This document shows positions 1 to 6,618 of a DNA stretch of 40,842 nt, in pieces (positions within the stretch are counted from its first letter, which is position 1; each line of letters starts with the position of its first letter). The notes beneath the pieces were generated by a model that worked only from the letters and a program-made list of their open reading frames with translations, had not been told where the DNA came from and did not search any database. The translations under genes were made by a program, and so were the position numbers. Origin of the DNA: an uncultured Lachnospiraceae bacterium (GTDB lineage: Bacteria > Bacillota > Clostridia > Lachnospirales > Lachnospiraceae); the NCBI GenBank assembly GCA_947630925.1, contig CANRJM010000019.1, positions 1 through 40,842 of the forward strand, in the 5' to 3' direction.

Positions 1-76
1 TTGAAATCATTATACCTCAAGGAACCAATACTCTTTTTATTTATTTTTGATCAACTGACAATATCTTTACTCCAAC
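1..76. repeat. Left copy of 76-bp terminal inverted repeat
   Basis: Bases 1-76 are an exact reverse complement of 40766-40841. Identity stops abruptly at base 77. The inner 26 bases (51-76) encode the last codons of tenI (residues WSKDIVS and the stop). The outer 50 bases are AT-rich and non-coding here. The repeat reads outward at both ends, so both window edges run into the same sequence. Either the window is an assembled contig whose two ends enter one repeat node, or a genuine dispersed repeat lies beside tenI and beside the PBP gene. Confidence 0.9.
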
Positions 77-677
77 CCTTCTTTTCATGGCACTGCCTGA
101 CAAATTCCTCTATCTGTTTTTCCTCTGCCTGCATCCCCCATGACATCACACAGACTCCGCAGGCTCCGGCCTCTATTGCTTTAGAAGCATTTTCCGGAGC
201 AATCCCTCCAATCGCATAGACCGGCATCGTTGCTCTTTGGCAGATATCCTGAAGCGCCTGCGTTCCCCTCGCCGGCATCCCTTTTTTACAGTCGGTCGGA
301 AATACATGACCAAACAAAACATAGTCCGCATGGCATTTCTCCGCTATCTCCAATTGCTCTAAAGAATGTACCGAAGTTCCTACCCTCGCAAAATTCTCTA
401 TCGCTTCCTGATGCGCCAAAAGCTCCGGTACAGGCAAATGAATTTGAAAGCACCGAAGCTTTTTTGCTGTTTCTATATGCTGATGTAACAAGCAAAGCAC
501 AGATGTATTTTGACAAACTTCCAATACTCGTTCTGCCAGTTTCTCATATTCTGCCTGTGGTAAATCCTTTTCACGCAAAATAACCTGATCGATTCCCGCA
601 TGACATAACAAACGTATCCTGTCCAAAAAATCGCCCTGGCACAGGCGGCGATTCGTTACTGCAATAACCTTACACAT
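51..677 (-). CDS. tenI: Thiazole tautomerase (TenI), ThiE/TenI superfamily
   Basis: A 208-residue TIM-barrel protein of the thiamine phosphate synthase/TenI superfamily. The stretch LFGHVFPTDCKKG around residues 121-133 contains His124 in the position of the catalytic His122 of Bacillus subtilis TenI. True ThiE enzymes have a different segment there. TenI aromatises the thiazole product of ThiG, which fits the thiazole-branch operon. LREKD near residues 34-38 resembles the phosphate/substrate loop of the family. The ATG at 677 lies inside the thiH stop region (ATGTGTAA), an 8-base overlap suggesting translational coupling; an in-frame ATG at 689 is buried in thiH. The last seven codons lie inside the 76-bp terminal repeat, so the C-terminus may be repeat-derived. 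Many pipelines would label it thiE; the His motif favours TenI. Confidence 0.85.
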   Translation of the reverse strand: MCKVIAVTNRRLCQGDFLDRIRLLCHAGIDQVILREKDLPQAEYEKLAERVLEVCQNTSVLCLLHQHIETAKKLRCFQIHLPVPELLAHQEAIENFARVGTSVHSLEQLEIAEKCHADYVLFGHVFPTDCKKGMPARGTQALQDICQRATMPVYAIGGIAPENASKAIEAGACGVCVMSWGMQAEEKQIEEFVRQCHEKKGWSKDIVS

Positions 678-1842
678 AGATATAATCACTCATAACAGGC
701 TGTAATCCCTCCTCGCGGATTGCCTGATATACCTCCTCTACATTTCTGCCATCGGAAATCTCAAACTGAGCATCTCCAACATTTTCATTCCCTTCAATAT
801 GTTCTCCAATCCCAACCGATACGCCGGCTGAAATCTTTGTTGCCGCAATTTTAATCACATTGTTGCGGACGCGCGCACATTCTCTGGTCGAAATCGTGAT
901 ATTGGCATACGGCATAAAGATACGATATGCTGTGATAACCTGTAACAGTTGCGCCTCATGCACATCTTTTGGATTGATCTTATCATTATTGATAATCGGG
1001 CGCAGTCTTGGGCAGGAAAATGCCATTTCCGCATGAGGATACTTTCTCTGCAGCAAATATGCATGATAACCGGTTGCCAGGGCATCCTTTCGAAAATCAT
1101 CCAGTCCCAGCAGTGCGGCAAACCCCACGCCGCGCATCCCGCCGCGAATCGCTCTTTCCTGCGCATTCAACCGGTATGGAAAAACCCGTTTATGCCCGGC
1201 AAGATGAAGCGTTTCATATTTATCCGAATGATATGTCTCCTGAAATACCGTAACATAATCTGCGCCGCATTCATGCAGATAGGCATACTCATCCGTATTC
1301 ATCGGATATACTTCCAGGCCGATTACCTTAAAATATTTCCGGGCAATTTTACATGCCTCACCTATATATGCCACATCGGACATCTTCCTGCTTTCGCCGG
1401 TCAGCAGCAAAATCTCCTGTAATCCGCTTTTGGCGATTGCCTGCATCTCCTGTTCCATCTGTTCTGCATCCAGCCTTGCCCTGCGAATTTGATTGTGACA
1501 GTTAAACCCGCAATAAATACAATAATTTTCACAATAATTTGCTATGTACAAAGGCGTAAACATATAGATGGAATTTCCAAAATGTTTTCTGGTCTCTCTC
1601 CTTGCCTTCTGTGCTATTTCTTCCAAAAAAGGAAGCGCTGCCGGAGATAACAGCGCTTCAAAATCTTCCGGCGTGCAAGTATCATGGCTCAATGCCGCTT
1701 TCACATCATCTTCTGTATAGTTTTCGTAGTCATATGCCTCCATCCTCTCGATTACCCGTTCCTGAATGTCGGACTCCAGCACTTCCATGCCCGGAAGATA
1801 TGTCATATGGTCTATCCTGTCTTTCCCCTTGGTTTTACACAT
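670..1842 (-). CDS. thiH: 2-iminoacetate synthase ThiH (radical SAM)
   Basis: A 390-residue radical SAM enzyme that cleaves tyrosine to give dehydroglycine (2-iminoacetate) and p-cresol, supplying the glycine-derived atoms of the thiamine thiazole. The CX3CX2C cluster motif CENYCIYC is visible at about residue 104, followed by the typical ThiH region ILLLTGESRK. Length is normal for the family. The ATG at 1842 is preceded by AGGGAGG at good spacing, so the first ATG is chosen over the Met 13 residues later. The start follows the thiG stop by 15 bases and the stop overlaps tenI, placing it in the thiS-thiG-thiH-tenI transcript. As an oxygen-sensitive tyrosine-cleaving route it suits a strict anaerobe; aerobic Bacillus uses ThiO instead. 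Confidence 0.97.
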   Translation of the reverse strand: MCKTKGKDRIDHMTYLPGMEVLESDIQERVIERMEAYDYENYTEDDVKAALSHDTCTPEDFEALLSPAALPFLEEIAQKARRETRKHFGNSIYMFTPLYIANYCENYCIYCGFNCHNQIRRARLDAEQMEQEMQAIAKSGLQEILLLTGESRKMSDVAYIGEACKIARKYFKVIGLEVYPMNTDEYAYLHECGADYVTVFQETYHSDKYETLHLAGHKRVFPYRLNAQERAIRGGMRGVGFAALLGLDDFRKDALATGYHAYLLQRKYPHAEMAFSCPRLRPIINNDKINPKDVHEAQLLQVITAYRIFMPYANITISTRECARVRNNVIKIAATKISAGVSVGIGEHIEGNENVGDAQFEISDGRNVEEVYQAIREEGLQPVMSDYIYV

Positions 1843-1857
1843 TTCATCAAGCCTCCC

Positions 1858-2643
1858 TTATTCCTGTAAAAATCCGGTCAACGGCGAAGATGCGCTTCCA
1901 CCCTTTTCCATGACGCGTCCAAGTCCTGCCAGATACGCCTTTCTTCCTGCCTCTATTGCTAATTTCATTGCTTCTGCCATCTGCGGGATATCTCCTGCCG
2001 TTGCAATGGCCGTGTTTGCCATAATTGCGGCAGCTCCCATTTCCATCGCCTCACATGCCTGTGAAGGGGCGCCAATCCCTGCGTCAACAATAATCGGTAA
2101 ATCAACCTCATCGATCAAAATCTGTATAAATTCCTTTGTGCAAAGTCCCTTGTTCGAACCAATCGGCGCGGCAAGCGGCATAATACAGGCGGCGCCCGCA
2201 TCCTGCAAATCCCTTGCCACATTCAAATCCGGATACATATATGGCATAACAACAAATCCCTCGCGGGCAAGAAGTTCCGTTGCCCGGATTGTCTCCGCAT
2301 TGTCCGGCAACAGATATTTACTGTCCCGCATAATCTCAATCTTTACAAAATTACCACAGCCAACTTCTCTGGACAGCTTAGCAATACGAACTGCTTCCTC
2401 TGCCGTTCTCGCTCCGGAAGTATTGGGAAGCAGCGTAATCCCTTCCGGTATGTAATCAAGAATATTTGCCATACCGCCCTGATTTGCGCGCCGAAGCGCC
2501 AATGTAACGATTTGCGCTCCCGCATGCTCTACAGACGCCTGTATCAAATCCAATGAGTATTTTCCGGAGCCCAATATAAATCTGGAGGTAAATTCCTGTC
2601 CCCCAAGCAACAGCTTATCCTCTTGTTTCATATCCTTACACAT
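1858..2643 (-). CDS. thiG: Thiazole synthase ThiG
   Basis: A 261-residue ThiG. It condenses deoxyxylulose phosphate, ThiS-thiocarboxylate and dehydroglycine into the thiazole. FILGSGKY near residues 22-29 and the segment NFVKIEI near 98-104, whose Lys101 is the expected Schiff-base lysine, identify the family, as does the late GIGAPSQA motif. The ATG at 2643 has GAAGG about seven bases upstream. A longer frame from 2682 would add 13 residues not typical of ThiG and has only a distant GGAG. It lies between thiS and thiH on the same strand, about 60 bases after the thiS stop. Confidence 0.95.
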   Translation of the reverse strand: MCKDMKQEDKLLLGGQEFTSRFILGSGKYSLDLIQASVEHAGAQIVTLALRRANQGGMANILDYIPEGITLLPNTSGARTAEEAVRIAKLSREVGCGNFVKIEIMRDSKYLLPDNAETIRATELLAREGFVVMPYMYPDLNVARDLQDAGAACIMPLAAPIGSNKGLCTKEFIQILIDEVDLPIIVDAGIGAPSQACEAMEMGAAAIMANTAIATAGDIPQMAEAMKLAIEAGRKAYLAGLGRVMEKGGSASSPLTGFLQE

Positions 2644-2702
2644 AATCTTTCCTTCTTTCTGCATATCCTGTGTCTTTACCATTTTCCAAACGGATCCGCT
2701 CC

Positions 2703-2903
2703 TCAGCCCCCGCCGACAAAAGTTACAATTTCTAAAGTATCCGCAGGCCCCAAAATACAGTTTTCATACTCTGCCTTTGGCACAATACCGCCGTTTACCT
2801 CCACTGCTATCTTGCTCTTATCATATTGTTCCTGCATAATAAATGTTTCCAAAGAAATCCCTTCTTTGCACGTTACCGTATTTCCATTTACTGTTAATTC
2901 CAT
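2703..2903 (-). CDS. thiS: Sulfur carrier protein ThiS
   Basis: A 66-residue ubiquitin-like sulfur carrier ending in Gly-Gly-Gly. The C-terminal glycine is adenylated and converted to a thiocarboxylate that donates sulfur to ThiG. The ATG at 2903 has GGGAGG eight bases upstream; reading further upstream in frame gives sequence not typical of ThiS. It is the first gene of the thiazole operon. No thiF, the ThiS adenylyltransferase, lies in the window, so activation must come from a gene beyond the left edge or elsewhere (a MoeB/ThiF homologue). Confidence 0.95.
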   Translation of the reverse strand: MELTVNGNTVTCKEGISLETFIMQEQYDKSKIAVEVNGGIVPKAEYENCILGPADTLEIVTFVGGG

Positions 2904-2945
2904 AGCCGTCCTCCCCTGATTGAGCATTAACACTTCTGCCGTCCC

Positions 2946-2998
2946 GGCATTCCAAACGCTGACAAAAGCGCTCATCCGGCTTTTCTGCCAAAAATGCC
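2946..2998 (-). promoter_or_regulatory. Candidate structured leader RNA upstream of thiS (three-way junction)
   Basis: In the transcribed (minus) strand GGCATT (2998-2993) pairs with AATGCC (2951-2946), closing a junction. Two 5-bp hairpins lie inside: TTGGC/GCCGG with loop AGAAAA (2976-2991), and GCGCT/AGCGT with loop TTTGTC (2956-2971). Just downstream GCCG-GGA-CGGC (2938-2948) can form a competing hairpin that takes the GCC of the closing stem. That is a switch-like arrangement 35-95 bases before the thiS start. The TPP riboswitch landmark CUGAGA is absent. I cannot assign it to a named RNA family. Confidence 0.4.
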
Positions 2999-3021
2999 TT
3001 TTCACACTCTAATCCTGTATA

Positions 3022-3076
3022 ATAAAAAACGGTCCATAAAGAACTACACCCAAGGTGGTGTACCCCTTCGTGAACC
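3022..3076 (-). terminator. Rho-independent terminator or attenuator between corA and thiS
   Basis: Minus-strand hairpin with GGTTC (3076-3072) pairing GGACC (3035-3031) and an inner TACACC/GGTGTA stem. About 18 pairs form overall, with two mismatches and some G-U pairs. It is followed by G and TTTTTT at 3029-3024. It lies about 90 bases after the corA stop and about 120 bases before thiS, so it could end corA or act as an attenuator in the thi leader. A further 6-bp hairpin TGGCTG/CAGCCA lies just upstream at 3093-3113. Confidence 0.65.
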
Positions 3077-3167
3077 ATACTGCTTCACTCAATGGCTGCC
3101 AATCTTCCAGCCACAGTTACCATCATAACATAATCTTCTTACTATCGCAACCGGTATAGCAAAAAGA

Positions 3168-4079
3168 TTACCAGAATTTTTTCTTTTTAAAGAAAACCAG
3201 ACTGACAATCACAATCATCACACTGACCAAAAAAACAATCGGATACGCATATTTATATGCCAGTTCGGGCATATAGGAAAAATTCATGCCGTACCAACCG
3301 GCAATCAATGACAACGGCAGAAATATCGTAGTAACAATCGTAAGAATTTTCATTACATTATTCTGCCGCAGTCCGATTTCCGACTGATATACCTCCTGTA
3401 CCTGCATGGCATATTCACGCAGCAGTTTTGTTTCGCCGGCCAGGCGGCATACTCTGTCAGAATAAATCTGAAAATTCTGCAAGTCCTCTTTTCCAAATAA
3501 ATTTTCCTGATTTTCAAGCAGAGCTTCCCCGATTTCTGTCAACTGGCTGTAATAATGATAAAACCGGGCAATCATCTTCTTGATGGGAAGCATCCGATAA
3601 TTAAATTCTTCGGCTCTTCCGCGAAGAACCTCTTCTTCCATACCGGCAATTTTTTGCTCCAGCGACTCCAGAAAAAGCAAATCCTTCGAAAGAAAAGACT
3701 GTAAAAAATCATATAGAAAACGTTCTAAGCTGTATTCCCCATGGACTGCTGCCTGAGCGACCTGCTGTACCTGTTTCTCTATCCTTCCGTTCTCATCCAG
3801 GAGAATGATATACCCCTTTGTGATATATATGGCAAACTCCTGCGTCTTTTCCTGCAGACTCTTCGCAGGTACCCGAATCGTCCCAAATAAAAAATCACGA
3901 TAGCTTTCCATCTCACAATAATGAACGCAGTCTATGGAATGCCAGATTCCAAAGAACGAGCGCCATTTCTGTTCTTTCTGCCATTCCTCCAAAGTCAAAA
4001 TACAAATACCGTCCGACGCCTCCAAAAACTGCTTCTTATCTGCTTTTCGTATTCCGTCTTCCTGAACAATATAGTACAT
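3168..4079 (-). CDS. corA: CorA family divalent cation transporter
   Basis: A 303-residue CorA/Alr1-type channel for magnesium or related divalent cations. The signature YGMN is present at the end of the first of two C-terminal membrane segments (LTIVTTIFLPLSLIAGWYGMN, then a second helix YPIVFLVSVMIVIVSLVFF). A long acidic and coiled-coil cytosolic domain precedes them and a Lys-rich tail closes the protein, as expected. The acidic loop after GMN (FSYMPEL) is less charged than in classical CorA, so ion specificity is uncertain. AAAGGA precedes the ATG. Its leader carries an 11-bp inverted repeat (4096-4106 and 4210-4220), TTGCAAAGATC and its complement, 103 bases apart, which could fold the whole leader. 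Confidence 0.93.
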   Translation of the reverse strand: MYYIVQEDGIRKADKKQFLEASDGICILTLEEWQKEQKWRSFFGIWHSIDCVHYCEMESYRDFLFGTIRVPAKSLQEKTQEFAIYITKGYIILLDENGRIEKQVQQVAQAAVHGEYSLERFLYDFLQSFLSKDLLFLESLEQKIAGMEEEVLRGRAEEFNYRMLPIKKMIARFYHYYSQLTEIGEALLENQENLFGKEDLQNFQIYSDRVCRLAGETKLLREYAMQVQEVYQSEIGLRQNNVMKILTIVTTIFLPLSLIAGWYGMNFSYMPELAYKYAYPIVFLVSVMIVIVSLVFFKKKKFW

Positions 4080-4246
4080 TTGTCTTTCCTTTCTGTTGCA
4101 AAGATCTCCTTTCTATTATTTCCGTTCTTTTCTTTCCTATTAGGATTCCGGCAGCAAAAAATACGGATTTAAGGATTTGAGTCTTTTGCGCAGTTTTCTG
4201 ATTATTGATGATCTTTGCAAAAAGAAAAGGAAATTTCTACCGCTTC

Positions 4247-5713
4247 TTACACTTCGCGATGCATGGAAAACTCATACTGGCTGTATTCCTCTACCGTATT
4301 GCGGATTAAGCGGTCATCCGCATTTTTTAACTGTTTATCTCTCTCTTTCTTAAATGCTTTCTCTTCCTGCAGATTTCCCGGACCGGACACGCACCCGCCT
4401 TCGCAAATCATACCTTCCATGAAGTCTTCCGGAAGTTTTCCGACCTTCATCAGCAGAAGCGCCTTCCTGCATTCTTCCGCGCCGCTGCACTTACGGACAT
4501 GTACAGCGGTATCTACGCCCTGCTCCATCAGCGCCTGCTTTACAGCGCTGGTTACGCCTCCTGCATTGGCATAGCGCTTTCCATGGATGCTCCCGTTTTG
4601 TTCTTCTCCCCATACAACCGGCTCCAATTTAATATTTTTAGCACGCAGCATTGCATTGAATTCTTCAAAGGTCAATACAAGATCTGCATTGGTTCCAGGC
4701 TTATCCTGATCCTGTCCTGCCTCACTCTTCTTGGCAATACATGGTCCAATAAAAATGCATACGGCGTCTTTATGAATTGCTTTTACCAGCCTCGCCGTTG
4801 CAGCCATCGGAGAAACCGTTGTCGAAATATGATCTGACAACTCCGGAAAATGGCGGCGGATCATATGAACAAATGCCGGACAGCAGGAAGTTGTCATTTT
4901 CTTGCCCTCATGATACGCCTCGATCCATTCTTTAGACTCCGAATCAGATACAAAATCTGCACCGATTGCTACATCCACCATATCCTTAAATCCAAGCTTT
5001 TTTACAGCATTCCGGATAGATTCCATCGTAATGTCCACGCCAAACTGCCCCTCTGCCGCCGGAGCTACTAAAGCATAAACTGGTTTGTCTCCCTTTAAAT
5101 GCTCAATGACTTCCAGCATACGCGAACTGTCAGAGATTGCCCCAAACGGGCAGGAACTGATACATGCTGCGCAACGGATACATTTCTCATCATCAATATC
5201 GACTCTTCCCTCATCGCCAACCTGTATGGCATCTACCGGACAAGCACGGCGGCAGGGTCTCATAATATCCACAATAGCGTTATATGGACAGGCTTCATAA
5301 CATTGTCCGCATTCCTTACATTTTTCCGGATCGATATATGCTTTATTTCGAAGCATGGTAATAGCATCAAATTTACACGCCTGCATACACTTCTTGCCCA
5401 AACACTTCTGACAGTTATCTGTTACGGTAAATCTGGTAATCGGACAGTTCTCGCATGCTGCCGGAATAATCTTAACCGTATTATGGCATGGCTCGCCGTT
5501 CGCAGGATTGATATTCTGCGCTAACATGATCCTCTCGCGGATAATTTCTCTTTCCTTATATACACAGCAACGATAACTCGGTTTGTTGCCCGGTAAAATC
5601 TCATAGGGAAGCGTAGCCTCAATATTATTCAATTTTCCGTCAAAAGCTGCTTTAGCAACCTGATATAACACTTCTCCCTTTACATCTTCTATGGTATTGC
5701 TCTCGTTCAGCAT
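4247..5713 (-). CDS. Monomeric [FeFe] hydrogenase
   Basis: A 488-residue ferredoxin-linked hydrogenase that evolves or oxidises hydrogen. The N-terminal half is rich in Fe-S ligands: cysteines at about 101-113, a CxxCxxCxxxCP cluster at 132-142 and another at 178-188. The H-cluster motifs follow: L1 TSCCP at 275-279, L2 GPCIAKKSE at 323-331 and L3 MICEGGCVSG at 435-444. L2 has Gly where classical HydA has Met, and L1 continues with AF rather than GW, suggesting a group B type enzyme rather than the main fermentative HydA. No NuoE/F-like subunits adjoin it, so it is probably monomeric. The ATG at 5713 has AAGGAG 11 bases upstream; an ATG at 5743 lacks a site. The palindromic repeat at 5749-5966 begins 36 bases upstream, where the promoter should be. 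Confidence 0.93.
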   Translation of the reverse strand: MLNESNTIEDVKGEVLYQVAKAAFDGKLNNIEATLPYEILPGNKPSYRCCVYKEREIIRERIMLAQNINPANGEPCHNTVKIIPAACENCPITRFTVTDNCQKCLGKKCMQACKFDAITMLRNKAYIDPEKCKECGQCYEACPYNAIVDIMRPCRRACPVDAIQVGDEGRVDIDDEKCIRCAACISSCPFGAISDSSRMLEVIEHLKGDKPVYALVAPAAEGQFGVDITMESIRNAVKKLGFKDMVDVAIGADFVSDSESKEWIEAYHEGKKMTTSCCPAFVHMIRRHFPELSDHISTTVSPMAATARLVKAIHKDAVCIFIGPCIAKKSEAGQDQDKPGTNADLVLTFEEFNAMLRAKNIKLEPVVWGEEQNGSIHGKRYANAGGVTSAVKQALMEQGVDTAVHVRKCSGAEECRKALLLMKVGKLPEDFMEGMICEGGCVSGPGNLQEEKAFKKERDKQLKNADDRLIRNTVEEYSQYEFSMHREV

Positions 5714-5748
5714 AACTGCTTCTTCTCCTTCCATTCTATTCATTCATA

Positions 5749-5966
5749 AGGCAATTGCGAAACGTTCCTATAGTCTATGTATGTCCATTGTGTAATCTGT
5801 ACAAAAACCATAAACAGGTATTGTGAGCCCGCCGGTACTTAAGCGGCGCGGCAGCGGCGCTTTATGTACCGCTGCGTGGCGAAACATAGCGAAAGCGTGC
5901 CTGTGCTGGTTTTGTGCAGATAACACAATGAAGTATACTATTTTGAAACGTTTCGCAATTACCTAT
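5749..5966. repeat. MITE-like palindromic repeat, long copy
   Basis: A roughly 218-bp imperfect palindrome in the intergenic space before the hydrogenase. The ends read AGGCAATTGCGAAACGTT and its complement with one mismatch. Internal arms repeat CATTGTGT-ATCTG-ACAAAACCA in opposite directions. A GC-rich hairpin at about 5830-5873 (CGGTACTTAAGCGG... against ...GTACCG) sits in the centre. The direct repeat TATTCATTCATAA flanks it at 5737-5749 and 5966-5978, which looks like a target-site duplication. Its right half, read in reverse complement, matches the shorter copy at 40644-40743. No coding frame lies inside it. Confidence 0.8.
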
Positions 5967-6025
5967 ATTCATTCATAACTTACTCCAAAAATGATTTTAC
6001 CATATTCCCATGCTTATTTCTATTC

Positions 6026-6048
6026 TTTTCGTCAAAAGATGACGAAAA
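6026..6048. repeat. 9-bp perfect inverted repeat upstream of the DUF3892 gene
   Basis: TTTTCGTCA (6026-6034) and TGACGAAAA (6040-6048) are perfect complements around a five-base spacer. A second hairpin, AACTGAA/TTCAGTT (6105-6121), lies closer to the gene at 6161. Operator or leader structure is possible; neither is followed by a clear U-tract on the plus strand. The rest of 5979-6160 is AT-rich without a recognisable gene. Confidence 0.5.
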
Positions 6049-6160
6049 TTGTTTCGAAAAATCTTCCATTTATATTTTTCAATCTTTTTTTTCATACTAA
6101 TAGAAACTGAATTTTTCAGTTGAAGCAAACAGCAGAAGAATAAGAAAGGATGATATATCA

Positions 6161-6475
6161 ATGGATAAAAAAGAGAGTGCCTTTGCCTCTGCTCTTGCCA
6201 TGAGCGCTTTAGATGATATCCCAACTGCAAACGATAATGCAAAAAATATTGTCGCACTCCTGAAGGAGCAGGGCAGGGTATCCGGCTATCAGCTTTCTGA
6301 CGGACAGGTTGTCAGCAAGGAAGAAGGCGTTGCCATGGCACGCAACGGCGAGATTAAAGACGTCGGGATTGCACACCGGAAAGGCTCTGAGTATCTAAAA
6401 TCAATTCCGGATGGTACTGAAGATAATAATCTGAGCCATCTTCCAACTGTCTCGGATAAGAGCGGGGAATCTTAG
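6161..6475 (+). CDS. Small DUF3892-like protein
   Basis: A 104-residue soluble protein with a flexible N-terminus and a compact core reading YQLSDGQVVSKEEGVAMARNG, then IKDVGIAHRKGSEYLKSIPDG. This resembles the DUF3892 pattern, in which a modified sequence or question-of-use motif is followed by a short display segment. Function is unknown. The ATG has AAAGGAT about 11 bases upstream. It is the only plus-strand gene in the left third of the window, has its own terminator at 6483-6520, and is likely monocistronic. No signal peptide or membrane segment is visible. Confidence 0.75.
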   Translation: MDKKESAFASALAMSALDDIPTANDNAKNIVALLKEQGRVSGYQLSDGQVVSKEEGVAMARNGEIKDVGIAHRKGSEYLKSIPDGTEDNNLSHLPTVSDKSGES

Positions 6476-6482
6476 TCAAAAA

Positions 6483-6520
6483 GGGAGCTGCTGTATGTTT
6501 TTTATACAGCAGCCCCTCTT
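6483..6520. terminator. Bidirectional terminator between convergent genes
   Basis: GCTGCTGTAT (6487-6496) and ATACAGCAGC (6504-6513) form a perfect 10-bp stem, extended by GGG/CCC pairing, with a seven-base T-rich loop. On the minus strand the stem is followed by TTTTT (6478-6482 complement), a good terminator for the subtilase. On the plus strand it is followed by CTCTTCATTT, weaker but usable for the DUF3892-like gene. Confidence 0.85.
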
Positions 6521-6618
6521 CATTTCAGATAATCCTTTCAAATAACCGGCAGCTTCTTTGCAATATGGTATCCTTTTCCGGATTCTGCATGAATCCCTTA
6601 TGCAATAGCTTTGCCATA

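Noticed and set aside
1766..2455. 229-codon plus-strand reading frame over thiG
   Set aside because: Mirror of thiG; low-complexity Ser/Ala translation, no ribosome site and no recognisable family.
2904..3167. TPP riboswitch before the thiazole operon
   Set aside because: Its conserved CUGAGA and ACC...GAUCUGG segments are not present on either strand.
5997..6257. 86-codon minus-strand reading frame upstream of the DUF3892-like gene
   Set aside because: It covers both hairpins and the DUF3892 start region; no homology pattern and the stronger gene is on the other strand.
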